A DNA stretch of 28,676 nt from positions 1-28,676 of the forward strand of contig CAZTAK010000036.1 of assembly GCA_964611585.1 (NCBI GenBank), written 5' to 3'. The notes below the pieces were generated by a model. The model was not told the origin of the DNA and did no database searches. It saw only the letters and a program-made list of their open reading frames with translations. The stretch's first letter is position 1. The number at the start of each line of letters is the position of its first letter. The translations under genes were made by a program, and so were the position numbers. Shown here piece after piece: positions 6,013-15,671 of this stretch. The stretch is from CAZTAK01 sp964611585. GTDB lineage: Bacteria; Pseudomonadota; Alphaproteobacteria; SHVP01.

Positions 6013-6780
6013 ATGAGCATCCATAAGGACCTCGAGGCGCTGCGCTACCGGGTGATGGCGCCGAAGGCCTACTACGCTTTCCGGGCGTGGCGGCACTATG
6101 TGCGTGCCAACCACTACTCCGAGCCCGAACTGCGGATGCTGCGGCGGCTCGTCGATCCGGTGCGCGCCGCGGTCGATGTCGGCGCCAACAAGGGGGTCTA
6201 CACCTACTTCCTGTCGCGGTTGGCGCGCCATGTCTTCGCCTACGAACCCAATCCGCGGTTCATTCCGATTCTGCAATCTGTCGTCGCTGCGAACGTGACC
6301 GTGGTTCACGCCGCGCTGTCCGACCGCAACGGCGAGGGCGCGCTGGTAATCCCGATCAACCTCAAGGGAGAATCCAACAACGCCGCCAGCCTCGAAGCGG
6401 GAAAATACGCTGGCGACATCAAGACCGTCACGGTGCCGATGCGCCGCCTCGACGACGAAGGGCTGGAAGGCATCGGCTTCATCAAGATCGATGTCGAGGG
6501 CCACGAGGACAGCGTCATCCGGGGCGCGCGCGCTGTTCTCGAACGCGACCGCCCGACGCTGCTGATCGAGATCGAGGAATCGCACCGCGGCGGCGCCATC
6601 CAGGACAGCTTCGATTTGGTTGTCGAATCGGGCTATGACGGCTTCATGGCCGAGGCCGGGCGGCTGGTTCCGGTGGCGGCCTTCGACCCCGAGCGCCACC
6701 AGCGCGGGCCCCGCGCGGGACGGGGCGGGCGCTACATCAAGAATTTTATCTTCGTGCCGCGCGAATCGGTCGTCCCCTAG
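6013..6780 (+). CDS. FkbM family methyltransferase
   Basis: A 255-aa protein with the FkbM-type SAM-binding motif VDVGANKG (Asp55 to Gly61), the following FAYEPNPR (acidic Glu78) and the strongly conserved FIKIDVEGHE at 156-165. FkbM-family enzymes O-methylate hydroxyls, often on sugars of surface polysaccharides. The ATG at 6013 is chosen because it opens a normal N-terminal helix (MSIHKDLEALRYRV). The C-terminus is basic and glycine-rich before ending FVPRESVVP. It is the only other plus-strand glycan gene between the SGNH gene and gdh, and stands alone. A role in methylating the polysaccharide made by the neighbouring loci is inferred. Confidence 0.9.
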   Translation: MSIHKDLEALRYRVMAPKAYYAFRAWRHYVRANHYSEPELRMLRRLVDPVRAAVDVGANKGVYTYFLSRLARHVFAYEPNPRFIPILQSVVAANVTVVHAALSDRNGEGALVIPINLKGESNNAASLEAGKYAGDIKTVTVPMRRLDDEGLEGIGFIKIDVEGHEDSVIRGARAVLERDRPTLLIEIEESHRGGAIQDSFDLVVESGYDGFMAEAGRLVPVAAFDPERHQRGPRAGRGGRYIKNFIFVPRESVVP

Positions 6781-6869
6781 CCGTTTCCGGACGGCCCCCG
6801 GACCCTCTTCGGAACCGCTCCCGAACGAGAGCCACCGTATTGGCCGCGAACGAGTCCCCGTATCGGCCC

Positions 6870-6914
6870 CGGACCGTCCCCTGTCCGCACTCCGGCGCGG
6901 GCCGGTCCGTTTTT
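6870..6914 (+). terminator. Possible terminator between fkbM and gdh
   Basis: CGGACCG (6870-6876) and CGGTCCG (6903-6909) are perfect complementary arms of 7 bp followed by TTTTT (6910-6914). The 26-nt GC-rich loop is long for an intrinsic terminator. A shorter hairpin (GCCGT/ACGGC, 6780-6795) right after the fkbM stop lacks a T-run. Confidence 0.35.
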
Positions 6915-6919
6915 CCGCG

Positions 6920-6948
6920 TTGGTCGAAGATTCGCTTTAAGGTATTAT
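6920..6948 (+). promoter_or_regulatory. Probable sigma-70-type promoter of the glutamate dehydrogenase gene
   Basis: TTGGTC at 6920-6925 and TATTAT at 6943-6948 are separated by exactly 17 nt. The -10 box matches the consensus at 5 of 6 positions, the -35 box at the leading TTG. It sits in a conspicuous A+T-rich patch of otherwise GC-rich DNA and would give a leader of about 45 nt. A GAGGA about 10 nt before the ATG at 6999 is the likely ribosome binding site. Confidence 0.55.
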
Positions 6949-6998
6949 GAATAAAGAAGAACTATTACCCCGGATGCCATCGAACGAGGATCGCCGCC

Positions 6999-9900
6999 AT
7001 GGGCGTGCAAGAATCAACACGTATCGAGGAGATCGTCCGGCACTTGCGGGATCGGCTGAATGGGGACGGCCGCGCCTATGCCGAACGCTTTGTTCGCCAG
7101 TTCTACGACCGGGTGCCGCCTGAGGACCTCACCGGCACCGACACCGATAGGCTCTATGCCATGGCGCTGTCGTTCTGGCGCTTTGGCGCCGAGCGCAAGA
7201 CCGGCACGATCACGATCCGCGCCTTCAACCCGACCCTTGAGGAGCACGGCTGGACCTCGGCGCACAGCGTCATCGAGATCGTCAACGACGACATGCCGTT
7301 CCTGCTCGATTCGCTGCTCGGGGAGCTGACGCAAAGGGGCCTTGGCGTTCACGTCATCATCCATCCGGTTCTGGCGCTCAAGCGCGATTCCACGGGAACC
7401 GTCACCGGCCTGCTGGAATCCGGCGCCGGCAGCGGCGCGCTGGCCGAATCCTGGATGCACATCCAGATCGATGCCCGGTCCAACGAGAAGGCCTGCCGCG
7501 AGATCACCGACGCGATCGAAAGCGTGTTTGGCGATGTGCGCTCCGCGGTTGACGATTGGCGGCCGATGCTGGCGAAACTGGAAGTGGCGGTCGCGGAACT
7601 CAATGTGCTCCACGACGACGTGTCGGAGCACGATTTCGCTGAGGCACGGGCCTTCATCGAATGGATCGGCGACGATCATTTCGTGTTTATGGGCTATCGC
7701 GAATACGCCTACGACAAGACCGCCGAAGATCCATTCCGCTTCGTCGAAGGATCGGGCCTCGGCATTCTCACCAATCCCAAGCTCCATGTTTTGCGGGGCG
7801 CGGGCGGCACGGGCACGTCGCCGGCCGCACGCGGTTTCCTGGAAAGCGTGTACCAACCCCTGATGATAACCAAGACCAGTACGCGCTCGGTCGTGCACCG
7901 CGCCGGCCACATGGATTACCTCGGCGTCAAGCGGTTCAACGTATCTGGCGAACTGGTCGGCGAGCACCGCTTCGTCGGGCTTTTTTCGTCCGCTGCCTAC
8001 AATCGCAGCCCGCGGGCCATCCCGCTGTTGCGGCGAAAGGTCATGGTCACGCTCGAGCGCGCCGGCCTGTCCCCGGTCAGTCACGACGGCAAGGCGCTGA
8101 TCAGTATTCTTGAGACATTCCCGCGCGACGAATTGTTTCAGATTCCCGAAGACGAGCTCGCGGAATTCTCTTTCGGCATCCTCCATCTTCAGGAACGTCC
8201 GCGGATCAAACTGTTCTTCCGCCGCGAACAGTTCGGCCGGTTCGTGTCGTGCCTGGTATTCGTTCCGCGCGAAGTTCACACCACCAAACTCCGCAAGCGA
8301 TTCGAAATGATCCTTGAAGAAGCCTTCGGCGGCACGGTGTCGAGCCAAGCGACTGAAATCGGAGGGTCGCCTCTCGCCCGCAACTACATTGTGATTGCGC
8401 TTACGGACAACGCGCGCCCCCTACCGGTACTCGCCGACGTCGAAGACAGACTCGTCCAGGCGGCACGAACCTGGGACGACGAATTACACGACGAACTGAT
8501 CGGCCAGATGGGCGAGGACCGCGGCAATAGACTTGATGACCTCTACCGCAATGCGTTTACGGGCGCCTATTGCGAATCCTTCACAACCCGCGAGGCGCTG
8601 GCCGACATCGAAATCATCGAGGGCCTCGGCGACGGCAACCAACTCGCCCTCAACATGTACCGACCGGTCGAAGCCGCCACCGATACCGTTCGTTTCAAGA
8701 TCTATCACGCCGGCAGTGCCTTGGCGTTGTCGGACTTCCTGCCCATGATTGAAAACATGGGCCTCAGGGTGCTGGAAGAAAGGCCCTACCAGATTGCCCG
8801 TGACGGCAACGCAGAGAACATCTGGCTGCATGATTTGTTGCTGGTAGAGGCGGGCGGCAGTTCGATCGATCTCGGTGCGGTCAAGAAACGATTCCAGACA
8901 ACGTTCGCCAAGGTCTGGAACGGCGAGGTCGAGGACGACGGGTTCAACCGCCTGATCGTCGGAGCCGGCCTGACCTGGCGCGAGGTCGTGATTCTTCGCG
9001 CCTATGCCAAATATCTGCGCCAGGCGGGCGCGACCTATAGCCAGGCTTACATCGAGGCCACGCTGGCCGAAAATCCCGGCATCGCGGCGCGGTTGGTCGA
9101 AATGTTCCACGCCCGGTTCGATCCGGTGCAGGCGGCCCATCAGGGCGTGCGCGCGACAGAGCTGGGAGTCGAGATCGTGGACGCGCTGGATCAGGTCAGC
9201 AACCTTGATCAGGATCGGATCCTGAGGCGCTTTTTGAATCTGTGCCAGTCGACGCAGCGCACGAATTACTTCCAACCGAGCGAAGAATCGCAGGGCCAGC
9301 ACCCGCGCCATGGCGGCAAAGCCTACGTATCGTTCAAGATCGACAGCCGCATGGTCGAGGACCTGCCGCTGCCGCGGCCGTTTGCCGAGATTTTCTTGTA
9401 CTCGCCGCGGGTCGAGGCGGTGCACCTGCGCGGCGGCATGGTCGCCCGCGGCGGCATCCGCTGGTCCGACCGGCGCGAGGATTTCCGCACCGAAGTCCTC
9501 GGCCTGATGAAGGCGCAGATGACCAAGAACGCGGTCATCGTCCCGGTCGGATCGAAGGGCGGGTTCGTGACCAAGCGCCTGCCCACCGAAGGCGGCCGCG
9601 AGGCGATCCGGCAGGAAGTGGTGGCGTGCTACAGAATCATGATGCACGGCATGTTGGATCTGACCGATAACTATGGCTCGGAGGGCGTGCTCTACCCGCC
9701 AGACGTGGTGCGACACGACGGCGACGACCCTTACCTTGTGGTTGCCGCTGACAAAGGTACGGCGTCGTTTTCGGATATTGCCAACGAGATCTCCGAATCG
9801 TTCGGCTTCTGGCTCGGCGACGCCTTCGCTTCGGGTGGGTCGGCCGGTTACGATCACAAGAAAATGGGGATCACCGCGCGCGGCGCGTGGGAATCGGTCA

Positions 9901-11840
9901 AACGCCACTTCCGTGAAATCGGTATCGATACCCAGATCGACGAATTCACAGTGATCGGCGTCGGCGACATGAGCGGCGACGTGTTCGGAAACGGCATGTT
10001 GTTGTCGGAACACATTTGCCTGCTTGCCGCGTTCAACCATCTGCACATTTTCATCGACCCGACACCGGACGCAGCCGCCAGCTACTCTGAAAGAAAGCGG
10101 TTGTTTGAAACTCCGGGATCGAGTTGGTCGGACTACGACCCAGCGCTGATATCGGAAGGCGGCGGTGTGTTCGACCGCAGCGCCAAGTCGATCAAACTGA
10201 CGCCGCATGTTCGGCAACTGATCGGCGCCGACCGGAACGAACTGACCCCGGCCGAACTGATTCGCGCACTCCTAAAGACCGAAACCGACCTGTTGTGGCT
10301 CGGCGGTATCGGCACTTATGTCCGAGCCAAGGACGAAACCAACGCCGATGTCGGCGACCGCGCCAGCGACACGGTGCGGGTCACCGCCCCCGAATTGCGC
10401 TGCAGAGTCGTCGGCGAGGGGGCGAACCTCGGCTTTACCCAGCGCGCACGGGTCGAATACGGCCTTGCGGGCGGGCGCATCAATACCGATGCCATCGATA
10501 ATTCCGCGGGTGTCGATACCTCGGATCGCGAAGTCAATATCAAGATTTTACTTGGCACTGTCGTTGCCGACGGCGAAATGACTCGCAAACAACGCGACCG
10601 GTTGCTCGCTGACATGACCGACGAAGTCGCGGCGTTGGTGTTGCGCGACAACTATCTCCAGGCTCAGGCGATTACGCTGGCCGAGTCCGAAGCTGCGGCA
10701 CACATCGAATCCCACGCCCGCTTCATGCATACCCTCGGACGGGCTGGCCGGCTCGACCGCGATCTCGAATATCTGCCCGACGACGAGACCATCGCCGAGC
10801 GTCAAACTCGCGGGAAGGGGTTGGCACGGCCTGAATTTGCGATCCTGCTGGCCTATTCGAAGATCAGCCTTTTCGAGGATCTGCTTGAGAGCGACGTGCC
10901 CGGTGACCCTTATCTCGAGGTGGATCTGATCCGGTATTTCCCGGAACCCATGCGCGCCCCCTACGTCGAAGCGATCAAGAAACACCGCCTGCGCCGTCAA
11001 ATCATCGCCAACCACGTCTCAAACAACCTCGTCAACCGCGCCGGCATCACCTTCGTGAGCGATATTGCCGAGGAAACAGGCTGTTCCGTGGCCAACGCGA
11101 CCCGCTCCTATCTGGTCGCGCGCGAGGCCTTCGGAATGCGGCCGTTGTGGAAAGCGGTCGAAGCGCTCGACAATCAGGTCGCAACCGAGGTGCAGTCGCA
11201 GATGAATCTCGATCTCATGGAACTGCACCGGCTGGGAACGCTTTGGTTCGTACGCAATCTGGCGAAACCCACCGACATCATATCCGCGATCGATGATTTC
11301 GGCCCGGCGATCACCGAATTGTGGGACGGCCTGACTGACCTGCACACTCGCGCCGTGGTCAAGAAAGTGCTCGAACGCAGCGAGGCGTTGTTGCAGGCCG
11401 GCGTCCCCGGCGACCTCGCCGAGCGTATCGGACGGGCTGCCTTCATGGGCGCCGCCTGCCATATCGTCAGCGCCATGCACCAGGTCGAAAAGCCGGTGAC
11501 CGACGTGGCGGCCACTTATTTTGCGCTCGGCGAACGGCTGGGGCTCGATTGGCTGCGCATTATGGCCCGCGACATCCGCCCCAAAGACCACTGGGAACAG
11601 CGGGCGATCACGGCCATTGTCGAGGACCTAAACGGCCAGCAGTGCGCCTTGACCGCCCGCGTGTTCAAGGGTGCGAATGGCGCTGTCGGCGCGGCCGCGA
11701 TCGAAACCTGGGTCGAACAGCACGCCGCCGCGGTTGACTGGACGTCTGCGCTGATCAGCGAATTCAAGGGTGCGGGCTCGCTCGACTTGGCCCGGCTAGC
11801 GATCGTCAACCGCTACATGCGCAACATAATCATGGACTAG
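6999..11840 (+). CDS. gdhB: NAD-specific glutamate dehydrogenase, large (about 180 kDa) type
   Basis: A 1613-aa protein, full length for the L-GDH180 class known from Pseudomonas, Caulobacter and Streptomyces. It catalyses the NAD-dependent oxidative deamination of glutamate to 2-oxoglutarate and ammonium in the cytoplasm, mainly for glutamate use as a carbon source. About 700 N-terminal residues form the regulatory region, with ACT-like segments expected. The catalytic part carries GGMVARGGIRWSDRREDFR (from residue 812), then LMKAQMTKNAVIVPVGSKGG with the active-site lysines, and the dinucleotide-binding segment VIGVGDMSGDVFGNG (from residue 985). A C-terminal helical region follows. The start is ATG with a GAGGA upstream. 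The frame is intact. It is a housekeeping gene, presumably unrelated to the glycan genes around it, and converges on purH. gdhZ is the name used in Caulobacter. Confidence 0.97.
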   Translation: MGVQESTRIEEIVRHLRDRLNGDGRAYAERFVRQFYDRVPPEDLTGTDTDRLYAMALSFWRFGAERKTGTITIRAFNPTLEEHGWTSAHSVIEIVNDDMPFLLDSLLGELTQRGLGVHVIIHPVLALKRDSTGTVTGLLESGAGSGALAESWMHIQIDARSNEKACREITDAIESVFGDVRSAVDDWRPMLAKLEVAVAELNVLHDDVSEHDFAEARAFIEWIGDDHFVFMGYREYAYDKTAEDPFRFVEGSGLGILTNPKLHVLRGAGGTGTSPAARGFLESVYQPLMITKTSTRSVVHRAGHMDYLGVKRFNVSGELVGEHRFVGLFSSAAYNRSPRAIPLLRRKVMVTLERAGLSPVSHDGKALISILETFPRDELFQIPEDELAEFSFGILHLQERPRIKLFFRREQFGRFVSCLVFVPREVHTTKLRKRFEMILEEAFGGTVSSQATEIGGSPLARNYIVIALTDNARPLPVLADVEDRLVQAARTWDDELHDELIGQMGEDRGNRLDDLYRNAFTGAYCESFTTREALADIEIIEGLGDGNQLALNMYRPVEAATDTVRFKIYHAGSALALSDFLPMIENMGLRVLEERPYQIARDGNAENIWLHDLLLVEAGGSSIDLGAVKKRFQTTFAKVWNGEVEDDGFNRLIVGAGLTWREVVILRAYAKYLRQAGATYSQAYIEATLAENPGIAARLVEMFHARFDPVQAAHQGVRATELGVEIVDALDQVSNLDQDRILRRFLNLCQSTQRTNYFQPSEESQGQHPRHGGKAYVSFKIDSRMVEDLPLPRPFAEIFLYSPRVEAVHLRGGMVARGGIRWSDRREDFRTEVLGLMKAQMTKNAVIVPVGSKGGFVTKRLPTEGGREAIRQEVVACYRIMMHGMLDLTDNYGSEGVLYPPDVVRHDGDDPYLVVAADKGTASFSDIANEISESFGFWLGDAFASGGSAGYDHKKMGITARGAWESVKRHFREIGIDTQIDEFTVIGVGDMSGDVFGNGMLLSEHICLLAAFNHLHIFIDPTPDAAASYSERKRLFETPGSSWSDYDPALISEGGGVFDRSAKSIKLTPHVRQLIGADRNELTPAELIRALLKTETDLLWLGGIGTYVRAKDETNADVGDRASDTVRVTAPELRCRVVGEGANLGFTQRARVEYGLAGGRINTDAIDNSAGVDTSDREVNIKILLGTVVADGEMTRKQRDRLLADMTDEVAALVLRDNYLQAQAITLAESEAAAHIESHARFMHTLGRAGRLDRDLEYLPDDETIAERQTRGKGLARPEFAILLAYSKISLFEDLLESDVPGDPYLEVDLIRYFPEPMRAPYVEAIKKHRLRRQIIANHVSNNLVNRAGITFVSDIAEETGCSVANATRSYLVAREAFGMRPLWKAVEALDNQVATEVQSQMNLDLMELHRLGTLWFVRNLAKPTDIISAIDDFGPAITELWDGLTDLHTRAVVKKVLERSEALLQAGVPGDLAERIGRAAFMGAACHIVSAMHQVEKPVTDVAATYFALGERLGLDWLRIMARDIRPKDHWEQRAITAIVEDLNGQQCALTARVFKGANGAVGAAAIETWVEQHAAAVDWTSALISEFKGAGSLDLARLAIVNRYMRNIIMD

Positions 11841-11986
11841 GGCAATATCCGCAGGGATTGAACCGGCGCAGGTACAGTCCTTCGGTTAGAACTGCTCGCC
11901 TCTTCAAGGAGGGTGAGCCGCGATATCCGTTCAGGATTAGTCGAAAGCGATTCCACCTGGACGGAGGCGGCTCAAGGTTCCAGGCA

Positions 11987-12012
11987 CAAAAAAACCGGCC
12001 GGAGCCGGGTTC
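11987..12012 (-). terminator. Intrinsic terminator of purH
   Basis: Read on the minus strand, CCGGC-TCCG-GCCGG is a perfect 5-bp GC stem with a 4-nt loop, followed by seven T residues (11988-11994 as A on the plus strand). It begins about 26 nt after the purH stop. On the plus strand no T-run follows, so it should not terminate the converging gdh transcript. Confidence 0.8.
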
Positions 12013-12037
12013 GTTGGTGGCGGCGAAGCGTCCGCGG

Positions 12038-13630
12038 TCAGTGCCGGAAATGACGCATCCCGGTGAATACCATGGCAAGGCCGGCCTCGTCGGCGGCCGC
12101 AATTACTTCTTCATCGCGCATCGATCCGCCCGGCTGAATCACCGCGGTCGCGCCTGCTTCTGCGGCCGCCATCAGGCCGTCGGCAAACGGAAAGAACGCA
12201 TCCGAGGCAACCACCGAGCCAATGGTAGCCGGCCTCTCGAGACCGCCCGCATGCGCCGCTTCCTTGGCCTTGAGGGCGGCAATGCGCGCCGAATCGACCC
12301 GGCTCATTTGCCCGGCGCCGATGCCGACGGTGGCGCCGTCCTTGGCGTACACGATCGCGTTCGACTTGACGTGCTTGGCGACGGTGAAGGCGAACAGGAG
12401 ATCGGCGAACTCGGCATCGCTGGGGCTGCGTTTCGTGACCACCTTGATGTCGTTGCCGCCGGTGCGGCCCGAATCGATCGACTGCACCAGGAACCCGCCC
12501 GCGACCGAACGAATGTCGGGGGCCGCGTCGTCCGCGACCGGCATCCTATCCGTCAACAGCAGGCGCAGGTTCTTCTTCTTGGAAAAGATTGCGAGCGCCT
12601 CGTCGTCGGCGCCGGGTGCGATGACGACCTCGGTGAAGACTTTGGTGACTGCGGTGGCCGCGTCGGCGTCGAAGGCGCGGTTGAAGGCGACAATGCCGCC
12701 AAAGGCGCTCGACGGATCGCACGCCAGCGCCTTGCCGTAGGCGTCCGTCAGCGACGACCCGGCGGCGGCGCCGCACGGATTGGCATGTTTGATGATGGCG
12801 GCGGCGGGACTCGCGGCATCGAGTTCGGCCACCAGTTCGAAGGCGGCGTCGGTATCGTTGATATTGTTGAAGCTGAGTTCTTTTCCCTGAACCTGGCGCG
12901 CCGTGGCGACGCCTTCGCGGCGCGGCGGTGGACCAACATAAAACGCGGCCTGCTGGTGCGGGTTTTCGCCATACCGCAAGTCCTGCCGGCGTTCGCCGGC
13001 AAAAGCGATTCGCTGCGGCAGCGCGTCGCCCGTCGCCTGCGCGAACCATCTTGAAATCGCGGCATCGTAGGTAGCGGTGCGGGCGAACGCCTTGGCGGCC
13101 AGGTGCCGGCGCAACGCATCTGTGGTGGCGCCGCCGTTCGCGGTCATATCTTCGACGACCTGTGAATAATCTTCCGGATCGACCAGCACGGTGACGAAGG
13201 CGTGGTTCTTGGCGGCGGAGCGAACCATCGCCGGCCCGCCGATGTCGATATTCTCGATGCAGGTGCCGAAACCGGCACCCGCCGCCACGGTTTCCTCGAA
13301 GGGATACAGGTTCACCGCCAGCAGATCGATCCCGCCGATTCCGTGCCGGGTCATGGCGTCGGCATGGGCGGCCACGTCGCGCAGGCCCAACAGGCCGCCG
13401 TGGACCTTCGGATGCAGCGTCTTGACGCGCCCGTCCAGCATCTCGGGAAATCCGGTGTAGTTGGCAACCTCGCGCACCTCGATGCCCGCGTCGGCGAGGG
13501 CGCGCGCGGTACCGCCAGTGGAAAGGATCTCGATTCCCTGAGATTCCAGCGCCCGGCCGAATTCGACGAGCCCCGTCTTGTCGGAAACGGAGATCAGAGC
13601 GCGGCGGACGGGAAAGATCGGTTCAGGCAT
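12038..13630 (-). CDS. purH: Bifunctional AICAR formyltransferase / IMP cyclohydrolase
   Basis: A 530-aa protein, the normal length for PurH, performing the last two steps of de novo purine synthesis: formylation of AICAR by 10-formyl-THF, then ring closure to IMP. The N-terminal cyclohydrolase domain starts ALISVSDKTGLVEF and contains ILSTGGTARAL and LDGRVKTLHPKVHGG (about 65-79). The C-terminal formyltransferase domain has RYGENPHQQAAFY and IKHANPCGAA with the catalytic Lys281/His282, and ends with IQPGGSMRDEEVI and MVFTGMRHFRH. The ATG at 13630 gives the usual N-terminus. It lies 73 nt downstream of the WbpM-like gene on the same strand, so some read-through from the glycan operon is possible. 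A clear terminator follows. Confidence 0.98.
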   Translation of the reverse strand: MPEPIFPVRRALISVSDKTGLVEFGRALESQGIEILSTGGTARALADAGIEVREVANYTGFPEMLDGRVKTLHPKVHGGLLGLRDVAAHADAMTRHGIGGIDLLAVNLYPFEETVAAGAGFGTCIENIDIGGPAMVRSAAKNHAFVTVLVDPEDYSQVVEDMTANGGATTDALRRHLAAKAFARTATYDAAISRWFAQATGDALPQRIAFAGERRQDLRYGENPHQQAAFYVGPPPRREGVATARQVQGKELSFNNINDTDAAFELVAELDAASPAAAIIKHANPCGAAAGSSLTDAYGKALACDPSSAFGGIVAFNRAFDADAATAVTKVFTEVVIAPGADDEALAIFSKKKNLRLLLTDRMPVADDAAPDIRSVAGGFLVQSIDSGRTGGNDIKVVTKRSPSDAEFADLLFAFTVAKHVKSNAIVYAKDGATVGIGAGQMSRVDSARIAALKAKEAAHAGGLERPATIGSVVASDAFFPFADGLMAAAEAGATAVIQPGGSMRDEEVIAAADEAGLAMVFTGMRHFRH

Positions 13631-13703
13631 ACCGGGACGCGGGCACTAGGAAGGGCGTCGCGGTGATAGCAGATACCGGACCCACCCGTACAGTCATCTT
13701 CGA

Positions 13704-15671
13704 TCAGGAATCGGAAACCGCCGGTTTCAGGGGTTCGGTTTCCGCGCTCCGGTACTCGGGCACCAGGGTCCGGACCAGCCGCAGGGTTTCTTCCCGGTTG
13801 CGCTCTCGGGCCACGGCCTCCAGCCGGTCGATCTGGGGTTCCAGCAGTTCGAGGTCGATGGCGCGCGGGCTTGCCAGCCGAATTCCCGGCTGCGGCGTGG
13901 GCTCGGCGGGTTCACTTTCGTGGAACACTTCCTCGTGGAGTTTCTCGCCCGGGCGCAGGCCCGAATAAACGATGTCGATGTCGCGATCCGGTTCAAGTCC
14001 GGCCAGCCGGATCATTTGCTTTGCCAAATCCACGATCCGCACCGGCTCGCCCATGTCGAGGACATGAATCTTGCCATCGCCATCGCCGGGCGCGGGCAAC
14101 GCCGCCGCCTGCAGCACCAGCTCGACCGCCTCGCGCGTGGTCATGAAAAAGCGTGTCGCGCCGGCGTCCGTGACCGTGATCGGCCCGCCGGAGGCGATCT
14201 GGCGCTGGAACAGCGGCACCACCGATCCAGTCGATCCCAGTACGTTGCCGAATCGCACCGTGACAATGCGCGGGTTCTGGGTCCGGCCGCTGCGCGCTGC
14301 CGCCAGACTCAGGGCCTGACAATAGCTTTCGGCGAGGCGCTTGGTCGCGCCCATGACGCTCGCCGGATGGACCGCCTTGTCGGTCGAGATCAGGACCATG
14401 GCATCGGTTCCGAACTGGCGGCAGGCGCGGGCCACGTTGCGGGTGCCGATCACGTTGGTGAGCGTGGTTTCGACCGGGTTTAGTTCCGACAGGTGCACGT
14501 GTTTGAAGGCGGCGGCATGGAAGACCAGTTCCGGCTGCGCTTCGGCGAACACGCCTTCGAGGCGCGCGACATCGCGCACGTCGCCGAGATAGGGCTTACG
14601 CGGCAGGCCGGCGTGGCGTTCCGACAGTTCGAGGTCGATCAGGTAGAGCGCATACTCGCTGTGATCGAACAGCGCGATCGCCGCCGGGCCCAGGGCCGCG
14701 ATCTGGCGCACCAGCTCCGAACCGATGGTGCCGCCGGCGCCGGTGACCAGAACCCGGCGGCCCCCGACCATCGCCTGCATCGCCGCTCGGTCGAGAGCCT
14801 TCTGCGGACGGCCCAGCAAGTCTTCCATCGCCACCGGGCGGATTTCGGCGCCGGCACCGTGGAATGCGGCAGGCGCCCCCTCTGCCTCCTGCCGGAAATC
14901 GGTCAGCCGCGGCAAGCGCGCGAGCGTCATGCCCTGCTGGGTGGCGGTATCCAGCAAATCGCGCACGCGCGGCGCGTCGAGTTTCTCGCTCGCCAGGATC
15001 AGGCGCTGCGGCCTGCGCCCCCGTCCCGCCAGTTTTGTCACGACCTCGGGGATCGAACCGATGTCGCCGAAGACCCGAACCCCGCGGATGTCACGGCCGA
15101 TCCGGCCCGGCTTGTCGTCGACGATGCCGACCACCCGATAGGCCGCACGCGGCCGCGCCATTTCGCGGATGAATGTCTCAGTCGCATCGCCCGCGCCGAC
15201 CACCAGCACCGGCACGCGCGCGTCCGCGTCGCGCTCGAACACCGCATTCAGGTTGCGGTCTTTCATCAGGCGGTACAAAAGACGCGGGCCCCCCAGCAGA
15301 ATAATCAGAAGCGGCCAGGCAAACACGAGCGACGACCGCGGCAAATCCTGCAACCGCGTAAGAACGAACATCACCGGCAGGAAGACAAGGATCGCCAGCG
15401 TCACCGCGCGCACGATCGCCATCATGTCGGTCAGCGAGGCGTAATGCCAGATACCCCGATAGAGCCCGCCCCACCAGAACACGACCCCGCAGACGACGGT
15501 GAAAATCAGCGTGCTTTCCCACAGGAAGAAGAAATCCTGCGGTGCGCCATATGTCTGATAGCGCGCCCACACCGACAATTCGAACGCCAGCGCCGCCATG
15601 AACACATCGTGCGCGGCGACCACCGTGGCGCGGCCGACGACGGGATAGCGGGATTCGCGGGGTTCAGTCAT
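13704..15671 (-). CDS. Nucleotide-sugar 4,6-dehydratase/epimerase, WbpM/CapD/FlaA1 family, membrane-bound
   Basis: A 655-aa protein. The first ~135 residues hold four hydrophobic segments (for example 52-70, 86-104, 116-130). A CoA-binding-like Rossmann domain follows (VLVVGAGDATETF, from 155), then the catalytic SDR domain with VLVTGAGGTIGSE (Gly311/314/317) and ISTDKAVHPASVMGATKR, where Met440 and Lys444 replace the usual Tyr/Lys pair, as is typical of the WbpM/CapD group. These enzymes act on UDP-GlcNAc to give 4-keto-6-deoxy sugars such as precursors of QuiNAc, FucNAc or bacillosamine. ATG 15671 overlaps the stop of the upstream transferase gene by 8 nt; a longer frame to 15704 would overlap more. 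It is last in the glycan operon before purH. Confidence 0.95.
   Translation of the reverse strand: MTEPRESRYPVVGRATVVAAHDVFMAALAFELSVWARYQTYGAPQDFFFLWESTLIFTVVCGVVFWWGGLYRGIWHYASLTDMMAIVRAVTLAILVFLPVMFVLTRLQDLPRSSLVFAWPLLIILLGGPRLLYRLMKDRNLNAVFERDADARVPVLVVGAGDATETFIREMARPRAAYRVVGIVDDKPGRIGRDIRGVRVFGDIGSIPEVVTKLAGRGRRPQRLILASEKLDAPRVRDLLDTATQQGMTLARLPRLTDFRQEAEGAPAAFHGAGAEIRPVAMEDLLGRPQKALDRAAMQAMVGGRRVLVTGAGGTIGSELVRQIAALGPAAIALFDHSEYALYLIDLELSERHAGLPRKPYLGDVRDVARLEGVFAEAQPELVFHAAAFKHVHLSELNPVETTLTNVIGTRNVARACRQFGTDAMVLISTDKAVHPASVMGATKRLAESYCQALSLAAARSGRTQNPRIVTVRFGNVLGSTGSVVPLFQRQIASGGPITVTDAGATRFFMTTREAVELVLQAAALPAPGDGDGKIHVLDMGEPVRIVDLAKQMIRLAGLEPDRDIDIVYSGLRPGEKLHEEVFHESEPAEPTPQPGIRLASPRAIDLELLEPQIDRLEAVARERNREETLRLVRTLVPEYRSAETEPLKPAVSDS

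Noticed and set aside
8484..10217. Long minus-strand open frame (577 codons), with another at 7014-8348, inside the glutamate dehydrogenase gene
   Set aside because: Antisense shadow of GC-rich codons; the plus-strand protein is an intact, well-conserved enzyme and the antisense translations resemble nothing known.
11858..13054. Plus-strand open frame of 398 codons
   Set aside because: It runs antisense through purH and through the purH terminator hairpin; low-complexity composition typical of a shadow.
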